From NCBI GenBank assembly GCA_028673005.1, contig CM054113.1, positions 41,296,117 to 41,360,116 on the forward strand: a DNA stretch of 64,000 nucleotides, written 5' to 3'. Shown one piece after another: positions 14,340 through 26,994 of this stretch. This DNA is from Tanypteryx hageni (taxonomy: Eukaryota; Arthropoda; Insecta; Odonata; Petaluridae). Under the pieces are notes generated by a model. The model worked only from the letters and a program-made list of their open reading frames with translations, had not been told where the DNA came from and ran no database searches. Both the position numbers and the translations under genes were made by a program. Numbering within the stretch: the first letter of the stretch is position 1; every line of letters starts with the position of its first letter.

Positions 14340-15000
14340 CCGCTCGTTACGAGTTCCTCCTAAGGTCATCCCCTTTTCTGAGAAACCTTCCGACGCTGCT
14401 TCCTCCTCTCTATCCCACACTATATATCTATCTCCCTCCTTACATTACGTCTTCTATAACTCCTCCCATCTTCCTCTCGGACTCCATTCGGGACTGGAAA
14501 AGTCAAAACCTCCCCCGGTCGTAAAAGAGGAGGAAGGAGGAGGGCTTCTGAGGGAGGAGTAGGAATAGAGGTCGCGCTCGGGAAAAAAGAGGCCATTCTA
14601 AGAGTGTGAGGGAGGAGCAGTGAGGTCATCGGGGTTGTACAATCGATCTGGAGATAGTTTTGCGAGGGAGTGGGAAAGGGAGTCGGAGGAAGAATGCGTG
14701 CGTACGTGTACCCTAGGAATTCGGAAATTCTATAGGTTCGGGTTCCCTCTTTTTATTCCTCCGGATTGCTTGCGGAGGGAAGAGGGAAAGTGAGAACGAT
14801 GGATAAGAAAGAGTATGATGGAGTGACGGGGTTCTGAGGGAATGGAGATGAGTTGGGAAAAGGAAGTGATAGGTTCGGAGATGCCCATTGTGAGCATGCT
14901 AGAGGGGAAATCCGAGAAGAGCAGATTGGGAGAGGAGGGGAAAATAAAAGGCGTAAAAATGGAGGTCCGAAATGGGGTGGGTGAAGAGGCTAATCTAGGA
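14340..15000. repeat. Pyrimidine-rich then purine-rich tract pair
   Basis: C/T-rich at 14340-14490 then G/A-rich from 14515 to about 15000. The switch is near 14495-14515 around CCTCCCCCGGTCG. No coding exon seen. Confidence 0.75.
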
Positions 15001-15004
15001 CCCT

Positions 15005-16845
15005 CGTAAAAGACGAAACTATTTGAATAAATTGATTGCCATCGAGTGCAAGTTTGGGACGAAAATGAGGACGATAATCAACCCACGATACATGTAAGTT
15101 TGTAGAGTATTTATTACTTCTATTGGTTATTAATGAATTACAAATAAACAACAAGAAATCAAGGCAGCATTTCTACGTAACGGGTCAAAGTAAATCGAAA
15201 GTTTCGATATAACTATAAGCTCGTTCCACGTCCTTTTATCAGCAATGTTACCACAAGATCCATTTTCACGGATGGTTATAGATACAAATAAAATTTTAAC
15301 TAAGAAAGCTCATATATGGCGCACAGAAGGGCAGGACGTTTAGTCCCACTTAGATGATATTATAGATAAAATCAGAATTAACGCCATGTACCGAAATTAC
15401 CTAAATGTACCTATAATTTAAAATTAAAATTACGTCAATACTCTCCCTTAATTATTCCTTAATTTAAGAAACTTGCAAAGAAGCCATCATTCCATTAATT
15501 GTAGCTTTAATAATTATCTATCAAACTATCATAACGGAAATATTCACCTTGGCAGAAATTTCTCGCAGTTTAAAATGTAAAAGCACGGTGTCATATTGGG
15601 GTTGAATATGGAAGGATAATAGAGTTAATAAGCAGTTTCTGACTAGCGAGTAAAGAATTTCGCTGGAGTTACATTAGGATTATTTTTCCTCGTTGATTTA
15701 ATTAACATTCAGTCTGAAGATGCCAATTTTGATTCACGTTTGCGTACCCTAACGAAAACTAAGGGAACTTGATCAAAAGGACTAGTTCAGAGTGACAGAA
15801 TGACATAAGGGCGGACGGATGATAACCAAAGCGCTACTTCGCCATTCTCTTGGATAGAGGAGTGTTCCCTTAAAACTGGATTGTGCTGGCTTCATTAGTT
15901 TGGCGAAAGTCTAGACTAAGGTATAGACAAACACAGAAAACCTAAAATTTAGCATTTATTTCAAAAGGCCGCTGACATTTGAAAACGCGGCAATGATGGC
16001 ACATTTGTTTACGCGGAGAGATGTTTACCCCTAACGAGTATCTTGTAAAGGCTTAAACCGCGTTGTAAATTTCAAAAACCTCATTTAAAAAATACACAAC
16101 ATTCACTCAAACGTGCGCAGACACGCGAACAGGGCGATTTCATCATCTCTCACTCTTTATTTAATAAAACGCGCTAAAATTGATATTTATGGAGACAGCT
16201 GGGGGTAAACCATTTTGACATTAAATGGCATACGGAAAAACGCGAAATTTTAAACTGTTTTTTCCTTCCGAAATATTAAAACAAAACGTGAACCCTCACA
16301 TAAATCAAAATAAATTTAAAAATTACATTCAAAAAGAGCGAAAAAAACTGCGAAAGTGTGAACGATGAATGAAATCGAAACACATTATCATGACACTAGA
16401 GAGACGCATGTCGGTGGTTATGAAAAAAAATCTGTTCTAGGGGAAAATATTAAAATAATAGGAAATCCTAAACATGAGCTTAGAAAAATGAGGCAATTAT
16501 TATTATATATTATACCCGATAAGTGGCCCAGCTGAAAAATTAAAATCCACCTCTCCGCTTGTTAAGAAAATGAAATTTCGAAAAGATGCTATCTTAATTC
16601 GCATTCCAGATAATAGAGCCGGATGAGCCTAATAAAAAAACGCACACGACACATCGGACTCCATAGAACCGCAACAATGGAATTATTTAATTAAAAGTAC
16701 TTTGCCACGGCATGGAATAAAAAGGACCGCTCGAACAGCCGGAGCAACAGGAGGGAGGAAATAGAAAGTTATAATTACATACGGTGCGTTGGGCATTCGA
16801 AAAATTAAAAAAGAAATTTAAAAAAATATATATACTCGAGGAACA
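15005..16845. other. AT-rich sequence, nothing recognised
   Basis: No frame of note, no repeat pair found by eye. Confidence 0.55.
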
Positions 16846-16849
16846 ATAC

Positions 16850-18220
16850 GTATGGAAATTCCGCTACATGCGAGCACGCAAATGACTCTCGTTGGAGAAA
16901 GAGAGAGAGCGTGAAGGGGCGTAGGAGGGTGCGTTGGTTGGGAGAATCGGAGTGAACCACAAGCGCAGAGGAGCGGCGATAATACTATTCCGTTAATGAT
17001 GAGGATGGGAGAGGGGAGAGAGTGAGTAATAGGAAGGGATAAACCAAAGGCCACAGAGACAAACGTGGAGAGAGGGGAGGGAAAGATGGAGAGGAAGATT
17101 GAAAGACGATGAGGAGAAAAAGAGAATAATGGAGGGGGAAGGAGGATAATCGAGGGAGAAGGATAGAGAATAATGGAAGGGAAAGGGAGAGAATACTGGG
17201 AGAGATAATGATGGAGAAAGGGAGAGAGAGAAATATAGGGAGAGAGAGAGATAAAGAGAAAAACGGAGATAAGTAGAGAAGAGTGGAAATTTGAAGGTGG
17301 AAATACGAAGAGAGGAAAAGTGAGAGATGAGAGAGGGAGAGAAGACAGGAAATGTGAAGATGGAAATACGAAGAGAGAAATAGAGAGAAAGATGGGGATA
17401 AGGAGAGAAGAGTGGAAATTTGAAGATGTAAATACGAAGAGAGGAAGAGAGAAAGATGGAGAGAGAATTATGGAGAGAAAGATTGAAAGAGAGGAAAGAA
17501 TAAGAGGGGAAGGAGAGAGAATAATGCAGGAGGAAGGAGATAGAATAATGCAGGAGGAAGGAGAGAAAAAGATGGAGAGGGAAAGAGAGAATAATTAAAG
17601 GGAAGGACAGAGAAAGATGGAGAAAAGGAGAGATAGAAATGTAGGGAGAGAGAATATGAGGAATATGGAAGGAGAGAGAGAAGAAACATGGAGACGGAGA
17701 AAAAGAAAGATGGAGAGAGAATGATGGAGAAAAGGAGAGAAATATGAGGTGAGAGAAGAGTGGAAATTCGAAGAGGGAAAATTTGAAGAGGGGAAATACG
17801 AAGAGAGGGAAAGAGGAGAAAATGGTGGAGAGGGAGATTGAAAGAAGAGTATAATGGAGGGGAGGGAGAGAAATGGAGGGGGCAGAGAAGAGGAGGTATA
17901 TGGAGAGAGGGGATAGATGAGGAAAAATATGGAAAGGGAGAAAGAGAAAGCGGGCGAAAAGGAGAGAAATATAGAGAGAGAGGGAGAGAGAAACATAGAG
18001 AGGAGGAGAGAGAAATATAGAGAGAGGGGGGGAGAGAAATATGGAGAGAGGCGATTCGAAAAATATGGAGAGAGGGGACAAATTTGGAAAGACAGGAGGA
18101 GACAAAGGGGGATAAATTGAGAGAAACAGAAGGGTGGAGAGAGGGCGAAGTAGGGAAAGAGAGAAAGAGAACAATGGGAAAGACAGAGTTCTCCAATCAA
18201 GAGGGAGAGAAAGACAAATG
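16850..18220 (+). repeat. 1.4-kb purine-rich tract with internal tandem repeats
   Basis: Almost entirely G and A on the plus strand. A 24-base unit containing ATAATGCAGGAGGAAGGAGA occurs twice at 17519-17566. A longer phrase GGAAATTTGAAG..AAATACGAAGAGAG recurs at about 17288, 17355, 17412 and 17765. A minus-strand frame of about 420 codons is open across it, rich in Ser, Leu, Pro and Phe. That is the expected product of a pyrimidine tract without A on the coding strand and is not a protein-coding gene. Confidence 0.9.
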
Positions 18221-18224
18221 AGGA

Positions 18225-19315
18225 GCGAAAACAATTGCGTTTGTCCTTCCTCATAAGCAGTCACATTTTACCGGGAACCACGGACGATATACATTAACCA
18301 GCTGCAGATTCAGTGCTTAATTTACCATATTTTTAATATTTAAAATAATTTTTGCCGTATTTATTGCATACACCCTAGTTACTTTTGTCCAACTGAAAAT
18401 ATTACACGTTTCACAAGCAATGTAATGTAGTTTCCGCAATAGGGGGAATATGTGCTTTCACAATAGGCTCTAGTAAAATAAAATATTTATGGGCATAACC
18501 ATAAATTTACAACTGAAGAATAAAACTTACCCTTAAACGATGGTATTTTGTATTGAGGCAAAAATATTATTCAAAAGTTTATATAATCAGGTAGAAAACT
18601 TGAATATTAATCCAGTGAATTATGATCCACGTAGCATTTAATGATGCTTGCACATTTATGAACAAGAGTGATTTAAGGCTTACGTCATTCAATAATCAAA
18701 CTGCTTTGTGAGTACTTCTCAATACTTAAAATATACCTACAAAAATAAAATGAAAACTTCATTTACATAGTAGATACCGCTCAATGTGAACAAATACAGT
18801 TCAATCGATAAAAGTAAGAAACTTATATCAATACACGACAGTCTTCCCAAAATAAATTTATTTTGGAATTCTGCCTTTGTAATAATTGGCTGATAACGAT
18901 AACCAGTTATAATAGGCGGCATCCAAGAAGATAAGCAACAAAAACAGAAACTCAAATAATACCAATTTAAATTAATAAACATTTCGAAAAAGAAGATGCT
19001 GAAATTTAGTTACGTTTTCTTCAATCTCGTAAGTTTATAACACTACTCTTCCTCCTTGAGATCCGTTTTCCTTATGGAGCTATCAAAACATCTGACTACA
19101 AACAGGCTCACACAGAGATACCGCAGAATAGATTGTTAGTTCTGGCATTGCTCACTCAAAACAGAACAGTGTTGAGGGCAAGGAATGCAACGTATTGAAA
19201 CGAGATATTATACTGGAAATGTGCAAAGACTTTAACTGAAAAGAGTCCTTTCACTGCACGGGATTTGATGATAAAGGCGACAGCTGCCGAGAGATTCGGC
19301 TGAAGAAGGAGGGAT
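18225..19315. other. AT-rich sequence, nothing recognised
   Basis: Short unremarkable open frames only. Confidence 0.55.
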
Positions 19316-19319
19316 TGAC

Positions 19320-19605
19320 TTGAAGGGAATGGGGAAAGATAGCCTGAGGGGCCGAGAGGAACGAGAAAGAGAGAGAGGGAAGAGGGAACGACGACTAATA
19401 GATACTGATGTTCTATCTCGATCCACTGGTCGTCTGTTCCCTTCTCGCAAGCTACACTCGACGGGGGAGGTCTAACGCGCCGGAACAAGGGCTAGAGCGA
19501 GTGGATGGAGGGAGGATAAAGGGAGGGAGAAGAGAAGAAGGGTCGAGGGTTAGGACGATTTGGAGGTCGAGAGGAAAGGCAAGAGGAGGGGTAGAAAATG
19601 GCCCT
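19320..19605 (+). repeat. Purine-rich tract
   Basis: G/A-rich with AGAGAGAGGGAAGAGGG and AGGGAGGGAGAAG words, interrupted by about 90 bases of mixed sequence (19390-19480). Confidence 0.6.
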
Positions 19606-19753
19606 TTCACTCAGGATGTCTATTTTTTTGTCCCCGCCCTCAAACTGATGGGGTTTATTCGTTGACAAATGAGCGTCAAATTTAGTTACTAAGCGTTCCT
19701 CTCGTGCCTACTAATGAATGTTAGAGCGCGATCCATACAAGTTGCTTTTGGTG

Positions 19754-19773
19754 GGTGTGTATATATATGTATA

Positions 19774-19811
<38 letters not shown>

Positions 19812-19861
19812 CGTCTATATATAATGATACATACACACACACACACACGTGTCTGCGCGCG
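19754..19861. repeat. Composite (GT)n(TA)n...(CA)n repeat
   Basis: A GT run, then about 30 bases of TA, a short interruption and a CA run of about 16 bases ending CGTGTCTGCGCGCG. The GT and CA runs are complementary, so the whole block can fold on itself. Nearly all of it is alternating purine-pyrimidine. Confidence 0.95.
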
Positions 19862-19869
19862 TTAAGCAG

Positions 19870-20730
19870 TATGCAAACAAATGTCAGCTTGTTTTTGTTA
19901 CCACCGAGTTATATATATGGCAAAACAAATTATTTATATACCTAGGTAGCTCTTTTCCGATGGAATTCACAACGCCTTCGTAGTAAAATTTCTTCTTGGT
20001 CGACAATAATCTGTAATAATAATTTCAATCAAAATTTTATATTATTGACCAAACCTTAACGAGAACATGATAGCTACATAAATTGACACGAATTCCAACG
20101 TTTGATTTAGCCACTTTTCCTCTCAACAAATTCAATCGTATAACTCGGAGAGCAGTCTTTAAAGAGATTAACAGACCCTCGCAGTAATTTTATCAAGCCG
20201 CGCTTATAATTATCTAAAACAGTAGTGCATTAAATTGGAGGGAATGTATAAAACCCTTACGCTCGCGTGCGGTAAGTGGAAGGCGTTTTTTTCCTTCGAA
20301 ACGTTGAAGCTGCGGGATGGGGAACGACGAAACGTCCCGGGCATCAAGAGAGGGTGTTCCCATCAGAACTCCATCATGACGTAATTATAATCCGTAAATT
20401 GAACCAAGGGAATGGGAACATTATGGATAGAAAGGGTTTCTAACCCTTCTAAATCATCAAAAGTAGCTCACTATCCCCGCTGATTAATCAGAGCACGTCA
20501 TTTGAAACGTCACCGCATTAAGCGAACAAAATATCTCAGATTGCATCTCTTTATACCTTCTTCCCACATGCTCCTCTCTCTATCTCTCCCTCTCCGAAGC
20601 AATTCGAGCTGTCTTTAGAGCACCGATCAAAGCTACGATAAGTGGAAAAAAGAAACTATTTTAATGGGCCGATATCGTAATCCTTTTGACGCAAAATCGA
20701 GTGAAGCTCAGTTCTCCCGCGAATAATCTA
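19870..20730. other. Mixed sequence, nothing recognised
   Basis: Moderate complexity with some CpG-rich words near 20260-20340 (GAACGACGAAACGTCCCGGG). No exon structure recognised. Confidence 0.5.
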
Positions 20731-20734
20731 CATG

Positions 20735-21175
20735 ACTACGGAGAGAACGAGAGAATAAAACAGCTGACTACTGCACTATCCATCTCCGGATAGCCTTGGC
20801 GACGAAAAGGATGAGATTTAAAAAAGGCGAGTGCTTGTAGGGACAGAGAAATAGCGAGAGGAGAGGAGTGGGGGAGATCGTAGCGAGGGAGGAGAAGAAA
20901 AGGAGCGGTGGAAGAGACGAGGCCAAAGGAATATAAGGTCAGAGGGATAGCGAGTGGGACATTAAGGATAGCGAGAGAACTGAAATCGTGCGCTGATTGG
21001 AAGGCCTGAGGCGGCACTGAGCCAAGAGATGCATTGTGGGCTATGAATCACTTCGCCTCTCTCTCTTGTTTCTTTTGTTTCAGCGTGGGGGGGGCAGGAG
21101 GGTGATTGTAGAGAGAGAGAGAGAGAGAGATAGATATGGAATAAAGGAAGCGAGAAGGGGATAAAGAAGAATTAC
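20735..21175 (+). repeat. Purine-rich tract with (GA)10
   Basis: G/A-rich block ending in a GA run at 21111-21130. A short pyrimidine stretch at 21050-21080 (CTCTCTCTTGTTTC) precedes GGGGGGGG. Confidence 0.65.
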
Positions 21176-21179
21176 GATG

Positions 21180-22335
21180 GACCGCTGTAGGATAAGGATT
21201 TCCTACAAAATGCGCGATATAAAAGTCGAGGAACAACACTTTTTAGCGCTTTTTTGCTAAAAAAATCGATTATGTATTTGGTTTAATCCGTCCATCTGTC
21301 TGTGCACAAAATAACTCAAAAATGACCTAAGTTACAAGCGTACAAAATTACAGAATATATAGTTCTACATGAGTGTTGCATACGGTATAAATTTGGCGAA
21401 TATATGATCGGTTTCATGATGTCACCACTGCTGATTGTGAGAACTGTCGAAACACTTATTAAGATTTTAAGACATTGAATTTGGAGAATAGTTCAGTGTG
21501 AATGGCACTGGTGTTGTTTCTTAGGATATCTTCAGAAGACACAGGTCCATAGCAAAGATATATACGTAAACCTTGTCGAGTCAATTAATATAAAATTTCA
21601 TTTTATTATTATTTTAGTTTTCATATCACAAATAACGGGCCGGAAGAAACTCCTTCCACATACCGAAAATGTCGGAGGAATATAAACAGCTCCTTCTCGC
21701 GACGAAAATTTAGAATGCGCTAGTTTAAATCCATATGAAGGCAAAGTTGAGAAATAACGCTTCATATTACTTAATTTCGGAAGGCTAATTGAACGCCTCT
21801 GATGCGCTCCAAACAAAAAAAAAACAAAGCCGATCCAATCATACGCGGAATAACGAAGTTACTCGAATTGATTCGACGAAACAATCGTGCAATCTAAAAA
21901 AAACAATAACCCTTTTTCGAAAAAGCGATTGAATTTATTCATGAATCGTAAAAATCCTCTAGTTATGAGGGTAATAGGTAAACAATCGATACGGAAAATT
22001 AAAAACGAGCCGAAATTCTCCGGGTAGAGTATTAGCAACCTCCACCGACTTCGCGCAAAGGCGGAAAATATAATTCTCGACGAAGCAGTGACCGAAAACC
22101 GTCCTAAACAAGTATTTTTTTGGGATCGCGATAAAAACAAACCTCCCAAACATAAAAAATAGCATCGGTAAATCAAAATGGATGCGAACAACGTTACAAT
22201 TTATACGCTAAGGATTCGGTACCGAACTTGCCGAAATACAAAACAAAATTTGCGCGGATAGTAGGGAAACAAAAAAATATTAATTCGCCCGGCAAAGAAA
22301 CTCAATTAGTGCTTAATGGGGAAAAAAGGTTTAAG
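21180..22335. other. AT-rich sequence with one GTCC/GTCT module
   Basis: CCGTCCATCTGTCTGTGC at 21290-21307 is followed by AAAATAACTCAAAAATGACC, matching the tetranucleotide-linked repeat seen elsewhere. Nothing else recognised. Confidence 0.5.
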
Positions 22336-22339
22336 CTGG

Positions 22340-22940
22340 GCATGGCGGATGAAGAGAAGACAGAGGGGAGGAGATGGAGAAATGGGATGGGAGGGAACGA
22401 CGGACCGGATGAGTGAGTTAGGGACGTTTTGCAGGATATTCAGGAGAGGGAGAAAAGACTCGAGAGAGAGAGAGAGATGGCTTAACTATTAGAGAAATGG
22501 AGGGAGTCGCAAAGAAGAAATGGGTCTAAAAGAGCGACGGATGCGAAGGACAAAGGGAGGAGGAAGCAAGGACGTAGGTGGAGGGAGTGGGTTAGCGTGG
22601 GAGAGGGAGAATAAGGACGTCGGGGCCGAGGGGAAGGGGGAAAGGGTGTTTTCGGATGGGATTAAAGGTCGTCCGGCGTAGTAAGGTTAATGCCCGCGCC
22701 CTTTCGGGTTGGATAGGTCGTGTTCCTCAAACACAATTCCCCTTTCCAACGAATGTCCTCCTTCCCACCTATCCTACATCTCTCACCCCCTTCATCGCCG
22801 CCATACAGGCACTTCCCCTCCCCCACTCCTCCCTCTCTTTCGAATCGGCCCCACCCCTCCTCTACCGCACGCCGTCTCTCTCTCAATCCCATTCTCTCAG
22901 CTCTAATACCATTTACTTCAGCGTCATTTACCCCATCCTG
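22340..22940. repeat. Purine-rich then pyrimidine-rich tract pair
   Basis: G/A-rich at 22340-22640, a GC-richer hinge with CpGs at 22640-22720, then C/T-rich at 22730-22935. Confidence 0.75.
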
Positions 22941-22944
22941 ATCC

Positions 22945-24435
22945 ACTAGGCGAGTTGGTATTTTATTTTTTCTCACTCAAGAACGGGACGAATTCGGCGT
23001 ATAATTCGGTTAATAAAGCTTTAAAAAAAAGATTGACCTTTTTATGACTCCACCTAGTTATGTTGGTAAAACAGATTAAACGATTGCGACTCCGATGATG
23101 TAGATATATCTCAACAATTTTCCTCGTCTATTTTTTATAGATGAAACATGCTACCACGAGGAAAATTTCTATTGATAAAAATAATTGTTCAGTTGGCAGT
23201 AATTCACCATCCGAGGGATAAAATCTATTCAGGGTGTTGAAAATTTCCTTTTTGGTTAGCATTTCTCGAGGGAGGATTTTATAGGGCGTATAAAAGATCT
23301 ATAAGTTACTTATATACGGCCTTTCTATTATGACCATAAATAAAGGCATTCAAGAAAACGAATAATATTTTATCCTGACGATATTGGAAGCCGTAGATAA
23401 TGGTAGCAGTTTAGAAAGGTTACGGAAGCTACGAAAGTTTTACTGCCTTAAGAGTGGAAAATGTTCACTTAGCGTGGTTTTTTGCCAAAAAATTGCCTAA
23501 TATCTGCAATTTTGAGATTTAGCTAATTTTGTACTAAATGCGTCTCTCCAATATATATATATATGAAAGCTTGGGGAAAACATACGCGCATTTCGGCCGC
23601 AGAAGAGCAGTCGCGAGTATCGTTTCAACAAAAGTTGACACTTAAAAACTTCAATGTTAAGAATACACTATTGATGAAACACCAACGATGACGTCTGCTT
23701 TGTATCCAACATGCGCATCTGATTTTTTCAACCTTTTTATATTTGTTTGAATGACAAACGTTTTCAGTCATAGCCATAAGACGAACTTCACCATTCTTTA
23801 TCGAATAAACTAATTTTCGCAGAGAAAAATTTATCGATAAAACCAAAGAATATTTTACTGAAATATTGTTTGAAGTATCACCAAACAAACATGGGGATAA
23901 ATTATCTAATGTCTTAAACCATATACAAGCTGCAAGAGATCTAACAACACGTAATCAAAGAAAAAAGGAGATATCGTGAGACTTTCTGGGTATTTCTCGG
24001 TGAGACCAGGGAAAAAGGATTTTCCCTGCGTTCAACCACAAAATACGACGCTGTTAATCTCCATTGCAAAACAAACTGATAGCCAGCGATCACACAGCAG
24101 CAAAAAGGAATGAGGGAAATTTATCGAGTAGAAAATGGGGCAAGTGAATTATCGCGGTTATAAAAAAGCAAATCCTCACAATTGTTGAACAACACTTTTA
24201 CCTTATCTGGGCTGTGTGTGTGTATTGTTTCTGTCAAAAATTATGATAAATGTATCTGCTGCAGAAATCGCGTGCCGTTGACTAAATCGACCGAAGTAAG
24301 AAACGAACGTTTCCTAGAAAATGTTTAATTGTAAAATATGGAGCGAAACCTTTCTAATAGAATCTCCACTGAATTGTCCAGATTTGCGAGCAACGAGAAC
24401 AAGTAACGCCGGAATTATACGTTTCTCTCTCTTTC
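22945..24435. other. AT-rich sequence, nothing recognised
   Basis: Contains a short AT run at 23551-23564. No protein-like frame. Confidence 0.5.
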
Positions 24436-24437
24436 AG

Positions 24438-24665
24438 AGTCGGGGCAAGGGCTATGCGAGAGAAGCGCCCACCTAGGGTTGCAGCACAACTAGGGGCGCG
24501 ACAAATGACAACTTGAACTTTTAAAGGTAACGTTTTATATTATAAAATATATTTTATATATTTGAGAGGTAAACATGTGTACTGTATACTTTCACCAGGA
24601 GGAGGACGTAATTTCGAAAACTTGCCTAGGGCGCAGAGAGTCTTGTCCCAGCTCTGCTCCCTCTA
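24438..24665. repeat. Degenerate interspersed repeat with GGGCGC/GCGCCC ends
   Basis: AAGCGCCCACCTAGGG at 24463-24478 and CCTAGGGCGCAGAG at 24625-24638 enclose AT-rich sequence. CCTAGGG recurs in both parts. The surrounding GGGGCAAGGGCT and CCCAGCTCTGCTCCC give partial inverted symmetry. I recognise the style of an animal interspersed repeat but cannot name the family. Confidence 0.3.
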
Positions 24666-24669
24666 TATG

Positions 24670-25740
24670 AATAAGGTATCAATTTTAAAACAAAACTTGT
24701 AACATCTTATAAATATTTTACAGTGTGTGTGTATGTATGTATGTTCTTTATACGTTTTTACACCGTTGAAGCTATCGAATTCAAAAGTTTCATGGGCCAT
24801 CCTATGGATCAAAGGAAGAACTTGGTTTAGGTTTGCAGACCGTGGGGTTTCTTATACCGCATGGGGTCAACAAAATACTATTTCCATAAGAATGCGTGGG
24901 AAATGGTGTGGAGAAGCCCCAAGATGCCATGCAGCCCTTCACTGACGTGGATATACATATACCTAAATATTAACTTACGATCACGAGAAATGGCTTATTT
25001 TACGCACGAAAGACTGAATAGTTTAATAGTTCATATTTTGTCGTATTACATGTTAAATCGCTCGAAATGATACTTTAAGCGCAAAATTTATTAACATAGT
25101 CCAGGCGGCAACAAAGTTAAATTTCTTAATTGTTGTCCTCTTCAAAAGGAAATAGCCACGTGAAGATTAATGCAAGAAAATTCCACACCGTGGCGAGGAA
25201 AATAGCCAACGTCAAGATAAAGGGTATAAATGGATTAATGTCTAAATATAGTCTGTGAATACTTTTAAAGTGGGACAAATTATTTTTAAGGAATATTAGA
25301 ACATTGTTATATTTTACCATTAACATTGAAAGATGTATCGCAACATAAATCGATACATCTACTTATATTTGTTCGGTAACCAAGATGTTGTTTATTGTTT
25401 GCGTTTTGGCTAATAGTATTGGCATAATCCACATAATTTTAATGCTGTTTTAAAGGCTTCGGTGCATATATCCATGTGAATATTAAGTAAGACGTTAATG
25501 CGTAATTATATTAATGATAAAACTTTACAATACAATACATAAAATAGTAAATGTTAATGTAAACATCGCTTGCGTAATTTAGGAATGGGAAACGTTTGGT
25601 AAAATTGGGGTACCCAACAGCGAAAGTAAGTAAATTTCAAAATTTATTGTATTAGTATTATTTTAATATGACATCAAAAGTATTATACCAATAAAAATAA
25701 TAAATAATAAAAATCGTTTTTCTACTTAAAAGAAAACTTT
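24670..25740. other. AT-rich sequence, nothing recognised
   Basis: Short GT run near 24725-24740. Open frames here have no recognisable domain. Confidence 0.5.
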
Positions 25741-25812
25741 CCCGTGCGAAGCCGGTCGTTTCAGCTTGTCTATTATATATAACTAGTGTACTTCCCGTCA
25801 TATGACGGGGGA
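25741..25812 (+). repeat. Dispersed-repeat tail plus 16-bp palindrome
   Basis: CCCGTGCGAAGCCGGTCG at 25741-25758 resembles the CCCGTGCGAAGCCGGG tail found in several arthropod interspersed repeats (recalled, not searched). It is followed by TATATAACTAGTGTAC, another common repeat-end motif, and the perfect palindrome CCCGTCATATGACGGG at 25794-25809. Likely a junction between two repeat copies. Confidence 0.4.
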
Positions 25813-25974
25813 ACATAGAAATGAATAATAACAGCTGTAATTATTGAGTAAGAGCCGGTATAACATTTGCCAAAATAGAGATTTGAGAGAATTTCTTTCT
25901 AATTCTTGTTTTCTCCAATGATGAGCCCCTTGTCAAGTGATAATAATAAATAAATGAAGAAATAAATAATAATA

Positions 25975-26205
25975 TTCCCTTTCTCTCTCTTTCCTTCTCT
26001 CTCTCCCCCTCTCTCTCTCTCTCTCTACCTCTCTTTTCTCCCACTCACCCGTCTCAATCCATAGCTCTCCCTCTTATCTCTTTTCTCCTGTCCTTTTCTA
26101 CTTCTATGCCTCCCTTACTCTCTATGTACCTTCTATTCTATATCCCTTTCTTCCTATGTCCCTCCCCACATACCCTTCTTTCTCACTCTACATCTATTTA
26201 GTCGT
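25975..26205 (+). repeat. Pyrimidine-rich tract
   Basis: CTCTCTC and CCTTTC words throughout on the plus strand. No paired purine block beside it. Confidence 0.7.
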
Positions 26206-26604
26206 TTAGATAAGGAAAAGAATCCAAACTAAACCCCAGGCCCATTAGGATTACGTAATTTCGCGAAACATCCTAAGATAATCTAAGGCAATCTATGCAC
26301 TCGTATATATTACACGTATGCGGGTTGAGACAACAATTCATTCTCGAAGTTTAACAATGATGTGGTCAGCAAGGCAACATCTCGTTTAAAACCACTATTT
26401 TCCCAATATATCGGCTTTTAAACGTTTAATATGAGAGATTTCGAACGCTAGGCGGAAAAAGATGAATAGAATAAGAACCTTCATTACTTTTCTTAAAACA
26501 TAGTTCAAATTCGAAGATCGTATGTCAATTCTTTCTAAAGGTAATTTCCAAAAGAATAAAAGCCTGCACTTTAAAAAGTAGCTTTTTACGTGTTATCTTA
26601 CGGA

Positions 26605-26990
26605 AAATTGAAATCGCCCCTCTGGAGTCGAACCCGGGTCTTTTTTCGTATTTGTTTTCGTCATTTAATTTTTATATCTAAATCAAACATTCCTACGAAA
26701 TTCCAAACTTCCACCTAATCGGGAAGTTTGTTAAAAACGCGTTAAACGTGCCATTGATGACTTCAGCGTTATACTCAAACAAACACATCTAGGCTTTTAT
26801 TATAGTAATTACTCAATGTCTGTCCGTCCGTCTGTCTATCCACCCGCCCGTTTCTTTTATCTCTTGGACAGTTTGTCATAGAGAAATGCTGTAAACGCAA
26901 CTTTGTTTCTGCCAACTACGAGACCCCGGGAAAACTATTTTCGTTTACGGAAGCATCCCAGGTTCGACTCCAGGAGGCAATTATATTTCC
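26605..26990. repeat. Repeat bounded by inverted B-box-like ends
   Basis: GGTTCGACTCC occurs on the minus strand at 26634-26624 and on the plus strand at 26961-26971. The similarity continues for roughly 30 bases on each side (CCTGGAGTCGAACC with flanking GGAAA and ATTGCC), so the two ends form an imperfect inverted repeat. The interior contains a GTCCGTCCGTCTGTCT run at 26822-26837 and a unit resembling other copies of that repeat in the window. It could be two SINE heads in opposite orientation or one terminal-inverted-repeat element of about 390 bases. Confidence 0.5.
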
Positions 26991-26994
26991 ATAT

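Noticed and set aside
16993..18264. Minus-strand open frame of about 423 codons
   Set aside because: Product is Ser/Leu/Pro/Phe low complexity, and all three minus frames are open over much of the tract. This follows from a strand with almost no A or G.
24727..25070. Overlapping plus-strand frames of about 70 codons
   Set aside because: No recognisable motif, and the frames lie next to a degenerate repeat. No splice or start context.
26605..26990. Functional tRNA genes at the GGTTCGACTCC sites
   Set aside because: No A-box and no acceptor or anticodon stem at the proper distance from either B-box.
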